Shown here: one piece after another, positions 26,313-34,913 of the stretch | How positions within the stretch are numbered: the first letter of the stretch is position 1 | Layout of the letters: every line of letters begins with the position of its first letter | Assembly (NCBI GenBank): GCA_937958105.1 | Contig: CALFXJ010000016.1 | Coordinates: 1 to 50,080, forward strand | DNA from: an uncultured Cellvibrio sp. | GTDB taxonomy: Bacteria > Pseudomonadota > Gammaproteobacteria > Pseudomonadales > Cellvibrionaceae | Length of the DNA stretch: 50,080 nucleotides | Direction: 5' to 3' | Position numbers and translations under genes: made by a program | Notes under the pieces: model-generated | Database searches by the model: none | The model's input: the letters and a program-made list of their open reading frames with translations, nothing else | What the model was told of the DNA's origin: nothing

Positions 26313-27032
26313 ATGGAGTTAATTACCTCCCGAATGTTTCATAGCGGTTCGATCAACTGGACCGGGCTTTTACTCTGCGTGCTGTTGCTGCTGGCCATGC
26401 ATGCCTGGGCGGAAGATCCTCAAGCGCCAGCCGTCACGCCACCGCAACCCCGGGTGTCGATGCCCGAGCCCCCACCCGCGCTGCCGTCCATCCCGGACAA
26501 GCCAATGGCGGTGCCGGCCATCCCCGAACCGGGGAACCTGAACATCAATGGTGAAGAGCTTGAGCGTCACATTGCCGAACAGATATCACGCAATATGGAC
26601 CAGGAATTTGGACAGGCTTTCAGTTCCGGCCACAACGTAGGGCGCGCGCTGCTGATCCCCTTATTTGCCATCTTCTTTATCTTCGGTGGCCCGGTCATCC
26701 TGGTGATTGTCCTGGTGGTGCTGCATTACCGGGCCAAGGCGCGCCGGGAACGCCTGCAAAGTGAGAATATTGCGCAGCTGCTCGCCGCTGGCAAAGACGT
26801 TCCTCTGGATCTGTTGCGCGGCGAGGAAACCAGCCGCGCTGTGGCCGAGGATAACCTGCGCAAGGGGGTTAAGAACGTCGGTATCGGTACCGGTCTGCTG
26901 CTGTTCCTGACACTGTTCCTCGGAATCGGCATAGGCTCGGTGGGCTTTATCATCATCGGCCTGGGTATTTCACAGCTCGTCATCTGGAAATTGGCTGACA
27001 GCAAAAACGCACAGATCAAAGCCCAGGACTGA
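26313..27032 (+). CDS. DUF6249-like membrane protein
   Basis: 239 residues. A hydrophobic leader (about 17-34), a Pro-rich periplasmic stretch (about 38-75), a helical region, then a membrane helix (about 110-138), a cytoplasmic amphipathic part (RARRERLQSENIAQLLAAGKDVP) and two more helices (about 188-225). The pattern of a long helix followed by a short cytoplasmic helix and a C-terminal hairpin fits DUF6249. First gene of a three-gene set with an ECF sigma factor; possibly a sensor or partner for it. Start follows GAGGATTTTGTT. Confidence 0.65.
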   Translation: MELITSRMFHSGSINWTGLLLCVLLLLAMHAWAEDPQAPAVTPPQPRVSMPEPPPALPSIPDKPMAVPAIPEPGNLNINGEELERHIAEQISRNMDQEFGQAFSSGHNVGRALLIPLFAIFFIFGGPVILVIVLVVLHYRAKARRERLQSENIAQLLAAGKDVPLDLLRGEETSRAVAEDNLRKGVKNVGIGTGLLLFLTLFLGIGIGSVGFIIIGLGISQLVIWKLADSKNAQIKAQD

Positions 27033-27037
27033 ACCCC

Positions 27038-27580
27038 ATGTCGGTCTCCGATCAGGACCTGATTGCACGGGTCGTTAGCGCTAAAGATCAGCATGCCTTT
27101 GGGCAGCTGGTCTTGCGCTATCAATCGCAACTGCGCCTGTGGGCGCGGCGCCTGTGTAATGGTGACGTTCATCTGGCAGATGATCTCGCCCAGGAAACAT
27201 TTATCAAGGCGTACGCCGCGCTGGCTGGCTTTCGCGCTGAAGCGAAGTTCTCCACCTGGCTATACCGTATCGCCTTCAATATTGCGGCCAACCGCTGGCG
27301 CGCCAAAAAGATCGACTGGTGTGAACTGGAAGAAAATGAGGATGCCGAAACGGAGGTGTGCGAGCTGCAGCAGTTTGCCGCCAAAAAGGATGTGGCATCT
27401 GCCATGGAGCAATTGCGTCCAGCCCAGCAACTGGCCATCCGCCTGTGCTATGAAGACGGGTTTTCCCATGACGAAGCGGCCGAGATCATGAGCATGCCGC
27501 TCGGCACGGTTAAAACCCACATCGCACGGGGCAAACAAAAACTGCAAAAGCTCTTGTCATCCTGGAGCGAAGTCGTATGA
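27038..27580 (+). CDS. ECF-type RNA polymerase sigma factor
   Basis: 180 residues with only sigma2 and sigma4 regions. Region 2: LADDLAQETFIKAYAAL and FSTWLYRIAFNIAANRWR; region 4: LRPAQQLAIRLCYEDGFSHDEAAEIMSMPLGTVKTHIARGKQKL. Starts five bases after the DUF6249-like gene, and its stop overlaps the next gene by four bases (ATGA), where an anti-sigma factor is commonly placed. Expected to direct transcription of its own operon and envelope-stress genes; the recognised promoter is not evident. Confidence 0.93.
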   Translation: MSVSDQDLIARVVSAKDQHAFGQLVLRYQSQLRLWARRLCNGDVHLADDLAQETFIKAYAALAGFRAEAKFSTWLYRIAFNIAANRWRAKKIDWCELEENEDAETEVCELQQFAAKKDVASAMEQLRPAQQLAIRLCYEDGFSHDEAAEIMSMPLGTVKTHIARGKQKLQKLLSSWSEVV

Positions 27581-27951
27581 TCAAGCTCACTGACACTCAT
27601 CAGCCATTTACCATGAATACACCTGACGAATTTGACCAACTGCTGACCCGGGAACTGCGCCACAGCCAGGACTACCTGGCCGATGACGGCTTTACTGCCA
27701 GCGTGATGGCGCAGATCGATAACCGGCCGCCGCTCAGCCGACGGGTGCAATGGCTGATCATCGGTATTCCGCTGGTACTGATCAGCGGGATAGTCTTCAG
27801 CCAGTTACCGGTGCAGGACCTCAGCCTGATGATCGGCAACAGCCTTGAGGCGCTGGAACCCGTTACCGTAATCAAGCTGGGGGCGATGGTATCGGGCGGC
27901 ATTATCCTCGCCAGCCTTGCCTGGCTCGCGCGGCAGGCAAGACTGCTGTAA
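27577..27951 (+). CDS. Small membrane protein, candidate anti-sigma factor
   Basis: 124 residues. Cytoplasmic N-terminal part (about 1-57) with FDQLLTRELRHSQDYLADDGFTASVMAQ, then helices at about 60-80 and 100-119. Position directly after the ECF sigma gene with an ATGA overlap and the cytoplasmic-then-membrane layout suit an anti-sigma factor, but there is no zinc motif (HxxxCxxC) of classic ZAS proteins. A later ATG at 27613 would remove 12 residues. Function is inferred from context only. Confidence 0.6.
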   Translation: MIKLTDTHQPFTMNTPDEFDQLLTRELRHSQDYLADDGFTASVMAQIDNRPPLSRRVQWLIIGIPLVLISGIVFSQLPVQDLSLMIGNSLEALEPVTVIKLGAMVSGGIILASLAWLARQARLL

Positions 27952-27971
27952 TTCCCAGCAGATTTGAAGAT

Positions 27972-28002
27972 GCCCGCTGTGCAGCAGCGGGCGTGTTTTT
28001 TT
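27972..28002 (+). terminator. Rho-independent terminator of the ECF sigma operon
   Basis: Perfect 8-bp stem GCCCGCTG / CAGCGGGC with a 5-base loop, then GTG and seven T. Ends four bases before the convergent lpxO stop. Confidence 0.9.
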
Positions 28003-28005
28003 GGA

Positions 28006-28905
28006 TCAGAAGAAGATAAGGTAAATCAGCAAGGCATAGAGGCCGTACTGAAGGGCGTAGTAGAGCGGCAGATTAAATGCTTTAATCTTTTTCCCCAGTA
28101 CCCGTACCTGATACACGTGACCAAAGGCCCGGTTCAGGAACCCCACCTTATCGCCTTCGATATTTTTGGTGGCGGTCGCGGCCAGAACAATCCGTGAAAA
28201 TACGCTGTTGAACCAGTCCACCAGAAAGAACTTCACCGGACGCTTTACATCGAGGAACAGAATGATCCGGTTCTGCTCCGTCCGATTCTCAGCATAGTGG
28301 ATGAAGGTTTCATCAAAGATAACGGCTTCACCATCCCGCCACGCGTACTTCTTGCCATCTACATCAATATAACAATCGTCAGAATTCGGCGTGACCAGCC
28401 CGAGGTGATAGCGCAATGAACCGGCGTAGGGATCGCGGTGTTTCACCAGCTTTGCACCGGGCGGCAGCATGGTGAACATGGCGCCTTTGATGCTGGGGAT
28501 CTGGTTGATCAGTTCCACGGTTCGGGGGCACAGCTGGTTTGCAGATGTCAGGGTCGCGCCGTACCACTTCAGGTAAAAACGTTTCCAGCCGGTACGAAAA
28601 AAAGAATTGAAGCCGAGATCATCCAGTTCGTCCGATGCTTTAATCCGCGACGCGGCATTGAGGTTGATAGCTTCATCGCGAACCACTTCCCAGTTGTCCT
28701 GCAACAGTTTCAGCTCGGGAAATGTATCGACATCGATATAGGCAGTATTTCTGACACCGGAGAATGCGTAGAACAGGCAATTAACCGGGGCCATGATGTT
28801 GGAGTGATCAGAAATTTTGCGGGTCAGTTTGGTGTGATGGACATCGCCACGCTGCTGAACATAAATGGCACAAAACAAGAAAAGAGCGAACAAAGTCAGT
28901 CCCAT
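28006..28905 (-). CDS. lpxO: Fe(II)/2-oxoglutarate dioxygenase, lipid A hydroxylase type
   Basis: 299 residues, close to LpxO length. N-terminal membrane helix, then the aspartyl/asparaginyl beta-hydroxylase domain with HRDPYAGSLRYHLGL (metal His and Asp), DGEAVIFDETFIHYAEN (second His) and NRIILFLDVKRP. C-terminal hydrophobic hairpin (about 277-299). LpxO adds a 2-hydroxyl to a secondary acyl chain of lipid A at the inner membrane. The shared domain also hydroxylates proteins, but flanking membrane segments and length favour LpxO. Single gene. Confidence 0.82.
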   Translation of the reverse strand: MGLTLFALFLFCAIYVQQRGDVHHTKLTRKISDHSNIMAPVNCLFYAFSGVRNTAYIDVDTFPELKLLQDNWEVVRDEAINLNAASRIKASDELDDLGFNSFFRTGWKRFYLKWYGATLTSANQLCPRTVELINQIPSIKGAMFTMLPPGAKLVKHRDPYAGSLRYHLGLVTPNSDDCYIDVDGKKYAWRDGEAVIFDETFIHYAENRTEQNRIILFLDVKRPVKFFLVDWFNSVFSRIVLAATATKNIEGDKVGFLNRAFGHVYQVRVLGKKIKAFNLPLYYALQYGLYALLIYLIFF

Positions 28906-29011
28906 GATGACGCCTCACTTGATTTACAAAAACAGCTCTGAGGCGCGCAACAATATAGTTCACCCAATGGCTTTTCAATGGATGTTAACTGTTTTTCCCC
29001 ATTATTTTTTT

Positions 29012-29038
29012 CACTCCTGACACCAGCTGTCAGGAGTG
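29012..29038. other. Perfect 11-bp hairpin
   Basis: CACTCCTGACA / TGTCAGGAGTG with a 5-base loop, just after the acetyltransferase gene. Seven T lie on its left side in the plus strand, so for the leftward transcript the hairpin is followed by A rather than T. Probably an RNA 3'-end structure rather than a textbook terminator. Confidence 0.5.
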
Positions 29039-29051
29039 CCGCGTTTGACAC

Positions 29052-29522
29052 TCAAACTGCGATATCAAAATGCATAACGTCCTCGCGCTGCCCCAATTTG
29101 GTGTAAAGCGCCACGGCCGGATCATCACCGTAATCCGCCTGCACAAAGATCACGTAAGCGCCCCGCTCTGCCGCAATAATCTGTAATGCATTGATCATCC
29201 CCGTGGCTATGCCCTGACGCCGATGTGCTTCAGAAACTGCCAGGTCGTAGATATAAATTTCGCTGCGTTCCTGTTCAAATTTTTGCAGCTCATACGCTGC
29301 CAGTGCCCCCACTACCTGCTCGCCTTTGAGCGCGGCCAGCGCGATGAAGTAATCGCTCCGCAGGAGCTTCTCCATATACGTTTTGCCGGGGCGCCTGGCG
29401 TTATAGGTGTCCGGTTCATGAAAGGCTTCCGCAAACAGCGTGAGCACCGAATCCATCAGGTCCAGATTATCCGCAGAGAGTTGCCTTACCGAAAATGCCG
29501 TTGAAGTAGCCATTGAAGTCAT
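29052..29522 (-). CDS. AAC(3)-I-like GNAT acetyltransferase
   Basis: 156 residues from ATG 29522, which has AGGAGG four bases upstream; a longer frame to 29687 is not needed. The sequence runs closely parallel to my memory of mobile AAC(3)-I gentamicin acetyltransferases: LLRSDYFIALAAL, VVGALAAYELQKFEQ, RSEIYIYDLAVSEAHRRQGI (acetyl-CoA loop) and VQADYGDDPAVALYTKLG. These N-acetylate the 3-amino group of gentamicin-type aminoglycosides. Here it stands alone in core chromosome, with no attC or insertion sequence near, so it looks like a resident gene. Natural substrate unknown. Confidence 0.82.
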   Translation of the reverse strand: MTSMATSTAFSVRQLSADNLDLMDSVLTLFAEAFHEPDTYNARRPGKTYMEKLLRSDYFIALAALKGEQVVGALAAYELQKFEQERSEIYIYDLAVSEAHRRQGIATGMINALQIIAAERGAYVIFVQADYGDDPAVALYTKLGQREDVMHFDIAV

Positions 29523-29637
29523 AGGGCCTCCTTTGATTGATGTCATTTCATACCCCATTTGGAGGATGCCAGACGTGCCAAACCCTTTATATGATGCCCC
29601 GGTAGGTTTCACTTTCTTATTAACTTGGGGGCTTTCT

Positions 29638-30105
29638 ATGAAGACGACATATTTAATCGCCGCTGCCCTGGGTCTGGCAACGGTCACTCCGCCAGGACTG
29701 GCGGAGACCGGGGATATTCAGGAAGCATTCCAGCGGTCCGTTCAGCAGGCGTTTGTCCAGAACACCATTGCCGGTAACTGGAAGACGGACTGCCACATTC
29801 TGAACGACGGTTCCGGCAGCTTTATCGTTGAGTATCTGTTCACTCCCGGTGCGGAGGCCATGGCCGTATCCACCGTCTACGACGATACCTCCTGCCTCTA
29901 CTTGCGCGACAGCCAGCTGGTAGACGGTTCTGCCACCCTCACCAGCCTGAAGGTCGACAGCTACGGAAATTATGTCTACGGCCTGACGGTTGCCAATCAG
30001 GATGCCAGTCACGCACTGACCTTTCACCTTAATCTGGCCGACAGTCTCACCGTGTTGACCTCGGACACCATCAACCAGTCGTTCGTCATGACAAAAGCAG
30101 AATAA
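29638..30105 (+). CDS. Secreted hypothetical protein
   Basis: 155 residues from ATG 29638. Signal peptide to about GLA22, then a probable beta-rich domain with two Cys (TDCHIL, DTSCLYL) likely forming a disulfide. No family recognised. Divergent from the acetyltransferase gene (115 bases apart) and followed 12 bases later by a lipoprotein gene with a good GGAG, so the two probably form an operon acting in the cell envelope. An in-frame upstream start would overlap the acetyltransferase and is unlikely. Confidence 0.65.
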   Translation: MKTTYLIAAALGLATVTPPGLAETGDIQEAFQRSVQQAFVQNTIAGNWKTDCHILNDGSGSFIVEYLFTPGAEAMAVSTVYDDTSCLYLRDSQLVDGSATLTSLKVDSYGNYVYGLTVANQDASHALTFHLNLADSLTVLTSDTINQSFVMTKAE

Positions 30106-30117
30106 GGAGAAAAAGCG

Positions 30118-30462
30118 ATGAAATTTCTCAAAGTATTACTGTTGGTGATGTTCAGCCTGACACTTACCGCCTGTCTGGACGATCTGTTTGATGATGGCAG
30201 CAGTGACGACAGTTACAGTGACATCGACAGCGGTTCCGGCGGTGGCGGCGGCTCAGGCGGTGGCTCTTACGACTACAGCTACACCTGCCCCGGCGGCTAT
30301 GGCAGCGAGCATACCGTGCCTATTCCGCGTGGCTCCTGTGAAAGCCAGTACAAGAACTATGCCCGTATCTTCGGCTGTAACGACGTCGACAACTTTAATT
30401 CAGCTGCCTGCACACTGGAAAGCTGCACCGGCGGAAGCTGGGGTTGCGGAGCCTATCAATAG
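30118..30462 (+). CDS. Small lipoprotein with Gly/Ser linker and Cys-rich domain
   Basis: 114 residues. Lipobox LTAC at about 16-19, so lipidated Cys19. Then an Asp/Ser-rich acidic stretch, a Gly/Ser linker (about 40-50) and a compact C-terminal domain with six Cys (CPGGYG, GSCESQYKN, FGCNDV, ACTLESC, WGC). Even Cys number suggests disulfides. No family recognised. Probably in operon with the secreted protein upstream; AAGGAGAAA precedes the start. Confidence 0.7.
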   Translation: MKFLKVLLLVMFSLTLTACLDDLFDDGSSDDSYSDIDSGSGGGGGSGGGSYDYSYTCPGGYGSEHTVPIPRGSCESQYKNYARIFGCNDVDNFNSAACTLESCTGGSWGCGAYQ

Positions 30463-30513
30463 CTAAAAACAGGAGCGTCAGGGACGATGTTTTGCCTGCA
30501 GCGGTCGGTACGA

Positions 30514-31629
30514 TCACCGCAGCTGATTGATCAAGGCGGCCAGCTCGCTCTGTCGATGCACCCCCAGCTTTTCGTAGATGATGCGCAATTGTTTACGGAC
30601 AGTAGCCACGCTCGTCTGGCGTTGCGAAGCGACCTGTTCCGGCGAAAAGCCGTCGGCCACCTTGAGCGCCACCGCAGCCTCGGCCTGGGTAAGACAATAG
30701 CGATCGTGCAGGAACTGGCGAATGCTGTCACTGCGGATATTGCTGCGCACCACCACCAGCACCGGTCTGGCACCGGCGAGCAGGTGGGCTTTCTTGGGTA
30801 CCGGCAATACCTCCACTACAAACGGCAGGTAATTGCGGTCATGCAACAGCAGACGATGAGTCGCTGCCACCGGTCCTCCGGGCTCCGGGTCCTGGGCGGC
30901 CCGGCGGATAGCGTCGTGAAGCTGCCGCGTCTCGCGGATGTCCGCCAATACCAGCTGACCGCGCCGCAATGACAGGCAGGTGTCCTCTGACAGGAAGGCT
31001 TCAGCTTTGGGGGTCAGTGATCTCACAGTGGCCGAGGCATCGCACACAAAGACGGCCATGGACATGGCCTCGAGAGTGCCGGCCACCAGTAGCGCGCCCT
31101 GGTGTTCCAGCGCCCGCTGGGTCAGTACGGCAGCCCGCGCATGGGAGACCAGAGAGGCAAACAGCTGCTGCTGGTGCTGATCGAAGTCGCCCTGCCGCGC
31201 GGAGCTGAGCACGGCGATCCCGACCATCATGTCCGGATCCCGTACCAAGGGACTTAGGCAGATACCATAAATATCAAAGACCTTCTCGTGCTCCTGCAGA
31301 AACCAGCTGCGGCGGCGCACCTCAGGAGAAACAAATTCCGCACTGTTGCGAACGCATAAAGGGCTTATCGCGGCACCCACGCGCATGATGGGATTAATCT
31401 CGGGATCGGCGCCGCCTACCGCCGCGAAGTGAACGGCGTACTCGTCCGGCAGAGCATAGGTGATGTTGAAGGGTACTGAGTGAGAGGAACCGAGGCCGAT
31501 GAGCTGCGCTGCCCGGCCACCCACCAGATCAGTGAGCCCGCCCAGCGCATCCTGCCAGCTGCCCGCACCAACGGCAGCACTGCTGAAGGCATCAACCAGG
31601 TTGAGCCAGGATTCTTCATTAATTCCCAT
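30514..31629 (-). CDS. LuxR-family transcriptional regulator
   Basis: 371 residues. C-terminal LuxR/FixJ-type helix-turn-helix (about 305-371): YCLTQAEAAVALKVADGFS, ATVRKQLRIIYEKLGVHRQS. The N-terminal 300 residues look like GAF/PAS-type sensing regions (VFVCDASATVRSLTPKAEAFL) with no receiver Asp or autoinducer-binding motif. In the HTH the first helix reads LTQAEAAVA rather than LT-x-RE. Monocistronic. It may control the convergent secreted-lipoprotein pair or genes elsewhere. Confidence 0.8.
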   Translation of the reverse strand: MGINEESWLNLVDAFSSAAVGAGSWQDALGGLTDLVGGRAAQLIGLGSSHSVPFNITYALPDEYAVHFAAVGGADPEINPIMRVGAAISPLCVRNSAEFVSPEVRRRSWFLQEHEKVFDIYGICLSPLVRDPDMMVGIAVLSSARQGDFDQHQQQLFASLVSHARAAVLTQRALEHQGALLVAGTLEAMSMAVFVCDASATVRSLTPKAEAFLSEDTCLSLRRGQLVLADIRETRQLHDAIRRAAQDPEPGGPVAATHRLLLHDRNYLPFVVEVLPVPKKAHLLAGARPVLVVVRSNIRSDSIRQFLHDRYCLTQAEAAVALKVADGFSPEQVASQRQTSVATVRKQLRIIYEKLGVHRQSELAALINQLR

Positions 31630-31697
31630 GCACGAGCCTCATTTATCCCCTAGATCAGCGTTTACCCTATATTCACTATAGAGCAATTTACGCGCCA

Positions 31698-31913
31698 CTA
31701 CTTATCTGGAGGTGCGCCCGTCTCACATTTTCTGCACATCAACACATGTCCCAGCATGGCGGTCCGGCCAGCCTCCGTAACAACCCAGGGCCGCTCAATC
31801 CAGGGCGGGTTGTGACGCACGTGCTGAAAGTGGCCGCAGCTCAGCTCCGCCACCCAATGGTGCTCCGCATCCTGATGAAAGCCGGTAATCGGACGTTCTA
31901 TGCCGGGTGTCAT
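31698..31913 (-). CDS. DUF3565 protein
   Basis: 71 residues. Matches the DUF3565 pattern: ITGFHQDAEHHWVAELSCGH, QHVRHNPPW, RPWV, and a final CRKCE. Conserved Cys/His suggest metal binding. Starts 13 bases after the GFA gene stop, so probably cotranscribed with it. Function unknown. Confidence 0.8.
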   Translation of the reverse strand: MTPGIERPITGFHQDAEHHWVAELSCGHFQHVRHNPPWIERPWVVTEAGRTAMLGHVLMCRKCETGAPPDK

Positions 31914-31926
31914 GGGGACTATTTAA

Positions 31927-32274
31927 TTATGCCCCGCGGCCGTCATAGTGCTGAACAGGGATAGTCGTGAGATCAATGTCCTCAAGGCAGCGAAGGTTCA
32001 CCGCTGCGGTAACCGCGCCACTGGGGTCAGCGCCTTCACCGAAGGGGTGGATGCCACAGACGGGGCAAAAGTGATGTTTGATCACATGCTTGTTGAAGGT
32101 GTAGGTGCTCATGGCGTCTTCCGGAGTCAGCAGCTGGAGCGCTGAGCGCGGTACAAACCAGAGCAGTGAACCCTTGCGCTGGCACATCGAACAGTTACAT
32201 GCCAATGCCCCTTCTATCTTGCCCTCAACCTCAAATGCAATCTTTCCACAGTGACAGCTGCCTTTGTATTTCAT
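31927..32274 (-). CDS. GFA-family zinc protein
   Basis: 115 residues from ATG 32274 (AGGAG nine bases before); a longer frame to 32325 is not supported. Zinc ligands of the Gfa/CENP-V fold: GSCHCGKIAFEV, CNCSMCQRKG and FCPVCGIHPF. Once called glutathione-dependent formaldehyde-activating enzymes, most members have no proven activity. Followed by DUF3565 in the same direction. Confidence 0.88.
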   Translation of the reverse strand: MKYKGSCHCGKIAFEVEGKIEGALACNCSMCQRKGSLLWFVPRSALQLLTPEDAMSTYTFNKHVIKHHFCPVCGIHPFGEGADPSGAVTAAVNLRCLEDIDLTTIPVQHYDGRGA

Positions 32275-32384
32275 GTCTTGCTCTCCTTTGGTGAATTGAG
32301 GGGAAATAAACCGTGTCAGTAACACGAGCCTGAAGTACTCGGTTAAAGAATAGCTGGGTTTTCACATTCTCTAAGCGTAAATAG

Positions 32385-32813
32385 CTAACCCGCCGCAGGC
32401 CTGTCGCAGGATATTGAAACGCGATCGCTGACCAGAACATCTCCGGGCTTCACATCGCCTTTCTGACCATCGGGGATATACAGGGTCACATAGTCTTCAA
32501 GGTAGGCTTTACCATCGAAGGCATCCGGATCTTTCAGATCGCGGATATTCAGAATTCTGACGGTGTTAGTATGAATTTCCTCGCCGTCTCTGAGAACACG
32601 GTATTCGTCATCATTGGCGAGGCAGCCCTTGGTGATTGCTCCGGTGATGGAAATGCCTTTAAGGATCATGCCGCGAAGCTCATCGACCTGATCAATCTTC
32701 ATCTCAACCTCGTGGGCCGGTTTGCCGCAACCGGTGAGCGCTGTCAGAAAACATGCAGCAAGAGTCAGTGTGGATCGGCGGAAATTTTTATTGTTATTGA
32801 TGTGCACAATCAT
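32385..32813 (-). CDS. Hypothetical lipoprotein with EF-Tu domain 2-like barrel
   Basis: 142 residues; lipobox LTGC, lipidated Cys at about 29. ATG 32813 lies one base after GGAGG; GTG at codon 3 is better spaced and may be the true start. The body (EMKIDQVDELRGMILKGISITGAITKGCL ... DVKPGDVLV, shown in part) follows the strand order of translation-factor domain 2 barrels, with insertions. I do not know its role. The gene sits between FUSC and GFA genes, all on the minus strand. Confidence 0.65.
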   Translation of the reverse strand: MIVHINNNKNFRRSTLTLAACFLTALTGCGKPAHEVEMKIDQVDELRGMILKGISITGAITKGCLANDDEYRVLRDGEEIHTNTVRILNIRDLKDPDAFDGKAYLEDYVTLYIPDGQKGDVKPGDVLVSDRVSISCDRPAAG

Positions 32814-32843
32814 GCCTCCAGTAGAGTCCGTAGAACGTTATTG

Positions 32844-33899
32844 TCAGTGCCTGCGTCGAAACAGGCTTTCCAGTTTCTGAAAAAAGCGGCGGTGGTGAAG
32901 CACCCATCCCCCCAGATAACCCATGGTTGAACCCAGCACAATATCCACTACCCGGGCCGAGATTAACTCTTCTGGCGGCAGTGGGGAATTGGCATCAGCA
33001 AACAATACCGTTAACGGTGTCATAAAGATAACCGCCAGCCCGTAATTGCGGGTGACGAGTATTTCAATCACGAAACTCAGTGCAGTGATGATAATTGCCA
33101 CCTGCCAGGGCACCAGGTCCAGCATGAGGATCAACCAGGCCAGCCCCATGCCGATGATGGTGCCGACAATGCGATGGATGTTGCGATGCCACACCGCACG
33201 GAAGGTCGCCCCCTGCATCACCGCCGCACAGGAAACCGGAACCCAGTAGGGATTGTCCAGCCCGATCCATAATGCGAACAGGTAACTGCCACCAATGAAC
33301 AGACCAATGGTGACGGCGTCGAGCATGATGCCGGTAATATCCGGGTCCGGTATTGATGGCGGACGAGGCGGCGGCGCCTCACCATCACGCAGCGTCTGGC
33401 CAGCGGCGTACAGCAGCGCCAGCAGACAGGCGCCCATGGTGCCGAAGAGCAACAGCCCGGAGCGCTCTGCAACCAGCGTCAGGTCGTGGGGCAGCGTGCG
33501 CGCAATGCAGCCCACCAGCACAAAGAAAAAACTGCCCGGCGGCGGGACGCGAAAATAACGGCAGATGGTTGTCGCGAGCAGTGCCGTCAAACCCAGAGTC
33601 GCGGCGGACAGCAGATCGTTAAAACTGGCGAGCACCCCCAGGGTGAAGCTGACGGTAAATCCGAAGGACACAACGGCAATGGTCACCAGCCGGTGGGCAA
33701 TAGCCGTCTGCGGCATGTAGAGGATACTGAGTCCGCCCATCCCGGCGAGCAACGCCATTGAGAAATGGCCGAGTAAAGCTCCGATGAACACTGGCAAACC
33801 CACTGCCAGTGCAGCTATGACGAGAAATCCTAACGGGCGTTTACTGTCGTTGAAGGTGAACAGCGGTTTTATGTTGTGCCACAGACTCGTATCAGACAA
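32844..33899 (-). CDS. FUSC-family inner-membrane protein
   Basis: 351 residues, TTG start. Two blocks of about five helices each with FUSC/aromatic-acid-exporter features: GHFSMALLAGMGGLSILYMP, PPPGSFFFVLVGC, WVPVSCAAVMQGATF, VGTIIGMGLAWL, EELISARVVDIVLGSTMGY. This family, including AaeB and YccS, exports or buffers toxic metabolites; this shorter form lacks the long cytoplasmic domain of AaeB. A lipoprotein gene follows 30 bases downstream. Confidence 0.8.
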   Translation of the reverse strand: MSDTSLWHNIKPLFTFNDSKRPLGFLVIAALAVGLPVFIGALLGHFSMALLAGMGGLSILYMPQTAIAHRLVTIAVVSFGFTVSFTLGVLASFNDLLSAATLGLTALLATTICRYFRVPPPGSFFFVLVGCIARTLPHDLTLVAERSGLLLFGTMGACLLALLYAAGQTLRDGEAPPPRPPSIPDPDITGIMLDAVTIGLFIGGSYLFALWIGLDNPYWVPVSCAAVMQGATFRAVWHRNIHRIVGTIIGMGLAWLILMLDLVPWQVAIIITALSFVIEILVTRNYGLAVIFMTPLTVLFADANSPLPPEELISARVVDIVLGSTMGYLGGWVLHHRRFFQKLESLFRRRH

Positions 33900-33973
33900 A
33901 AGCGACTCCCGCGCAATAAGGTAGGCGTCCTTCCGGCAAACCCCGCCAGCCGCCTACTGATTCAGAATTCATT

Positions 33974-34681
33974 TCATGAGGACGGATCAACCTGAGTCTC
34001 ATCAGAAATTAAAAAGACCACGATACCCAGGATCAGGCACAGACCGCAGGCCAGACTCAGCGACCACATTCCCATAGCCTTGAGAAACAAAGCGCCTCCC
34101 AGCCCGCCGATAAAAAAGGCGATCAGGGTCGACAGCAACAACCCGAACTTCCAGCGTTTGACCTGACGTCCCCGCAATCGGTTGCCCAGCAAGGCGCCGA
34201 GGTCGGTCACTATGCCAGTAACGTGGGTAGTCCGTAAGGTCAGTCCCCGATAACTGCTCGCCATGGCGTTCTGCAGGCCGCAGGCCATGGCCGCTACAGG
34301 CACTGTGAATTTCAGGCTGGTTAATGCCAGCAGCATGGCGGCGGCGAGCAGTCCGCTTTCAATCAGCAGCAGAAGGCCGTAGCGACGCCTCATCTTAAAC
34401 GAGGTTTCACCCAGGACGATGCCGGATAAAAACGCTCCGCAGAAAAAACCGATAACAATCGACGCAATCAGAAACACTTCATCAAAACCGACACCGGCGA
34501 GACTGATGCCGAGCTGTGAGACGGCGCCGCTCATATGGCTGACCGGCACCGCAAAAAAGCCGAGCATCACAACGTTGACGTAACCGGCGGTCATGGCCAG
34601 CGAGGCGGCGCCGCAGAATACCCAGAGGCGGCTTCGCTGCATAAAAGCATCGTGCTGATTTTCGACTTCAAAGAAAGGCAT
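33974..34681 (-). CDS. DUF1275 (YoaK-type) membrane protein
   Basis: 235 residues from ATG 34681, with GGGGAG seven bases upstream; the longer frame to 34756 is unsupported. Six hydrophobic helices and family marks SLAMTAGYVNVVML, PVSHMSGAVSQLG, GLQNAMASSYRGLTLRTTH and VTGIVTDLGALLG. Possible transporter, function unknown. Confidence 0.85.
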   Translation of the reverse strand: MPFFEVENQHDAFMQRSRLWVFCGAASLAMTAGYVNVVMLGFFAVPVSHMSGAVSQLGISLAGVGFDEVFLIASIVIGFFCGAFLSGIVLGETSFKMRRRYGLLLLIESGLLAAAMLLALTSLKFTVPVAAMACGLQNAMASSYRGLTLRTTHVTGIVTDLGALLGNRLRGRQVKRWKFGLLLSTLIAFFIGGLGGALFLKAMGMWSLSLACGLCLILGIVVFLISDETQVDPSS

Positions 34682-34913
34682 GGAACACTCCCCTGCAGAA
34701 CTGCCCCGCATTGGCGCATAAAACCGCACACTATGCTTCATCAGGTGGCAGAGCAATGGACATTATGGCCCACCGGGAAAAAAACAGCGAAGGCAACAGC
34801 GGTCAGCACTGTAGATATGTGCGCCGAGTCCGCCGCAAAGCTTTTCCTCGCCAAGCACCAATCAGGTGCGCTTTTTGCAACGAAGGGATTTTCCAGGCAA
34901 TGAGCAAACAGGT

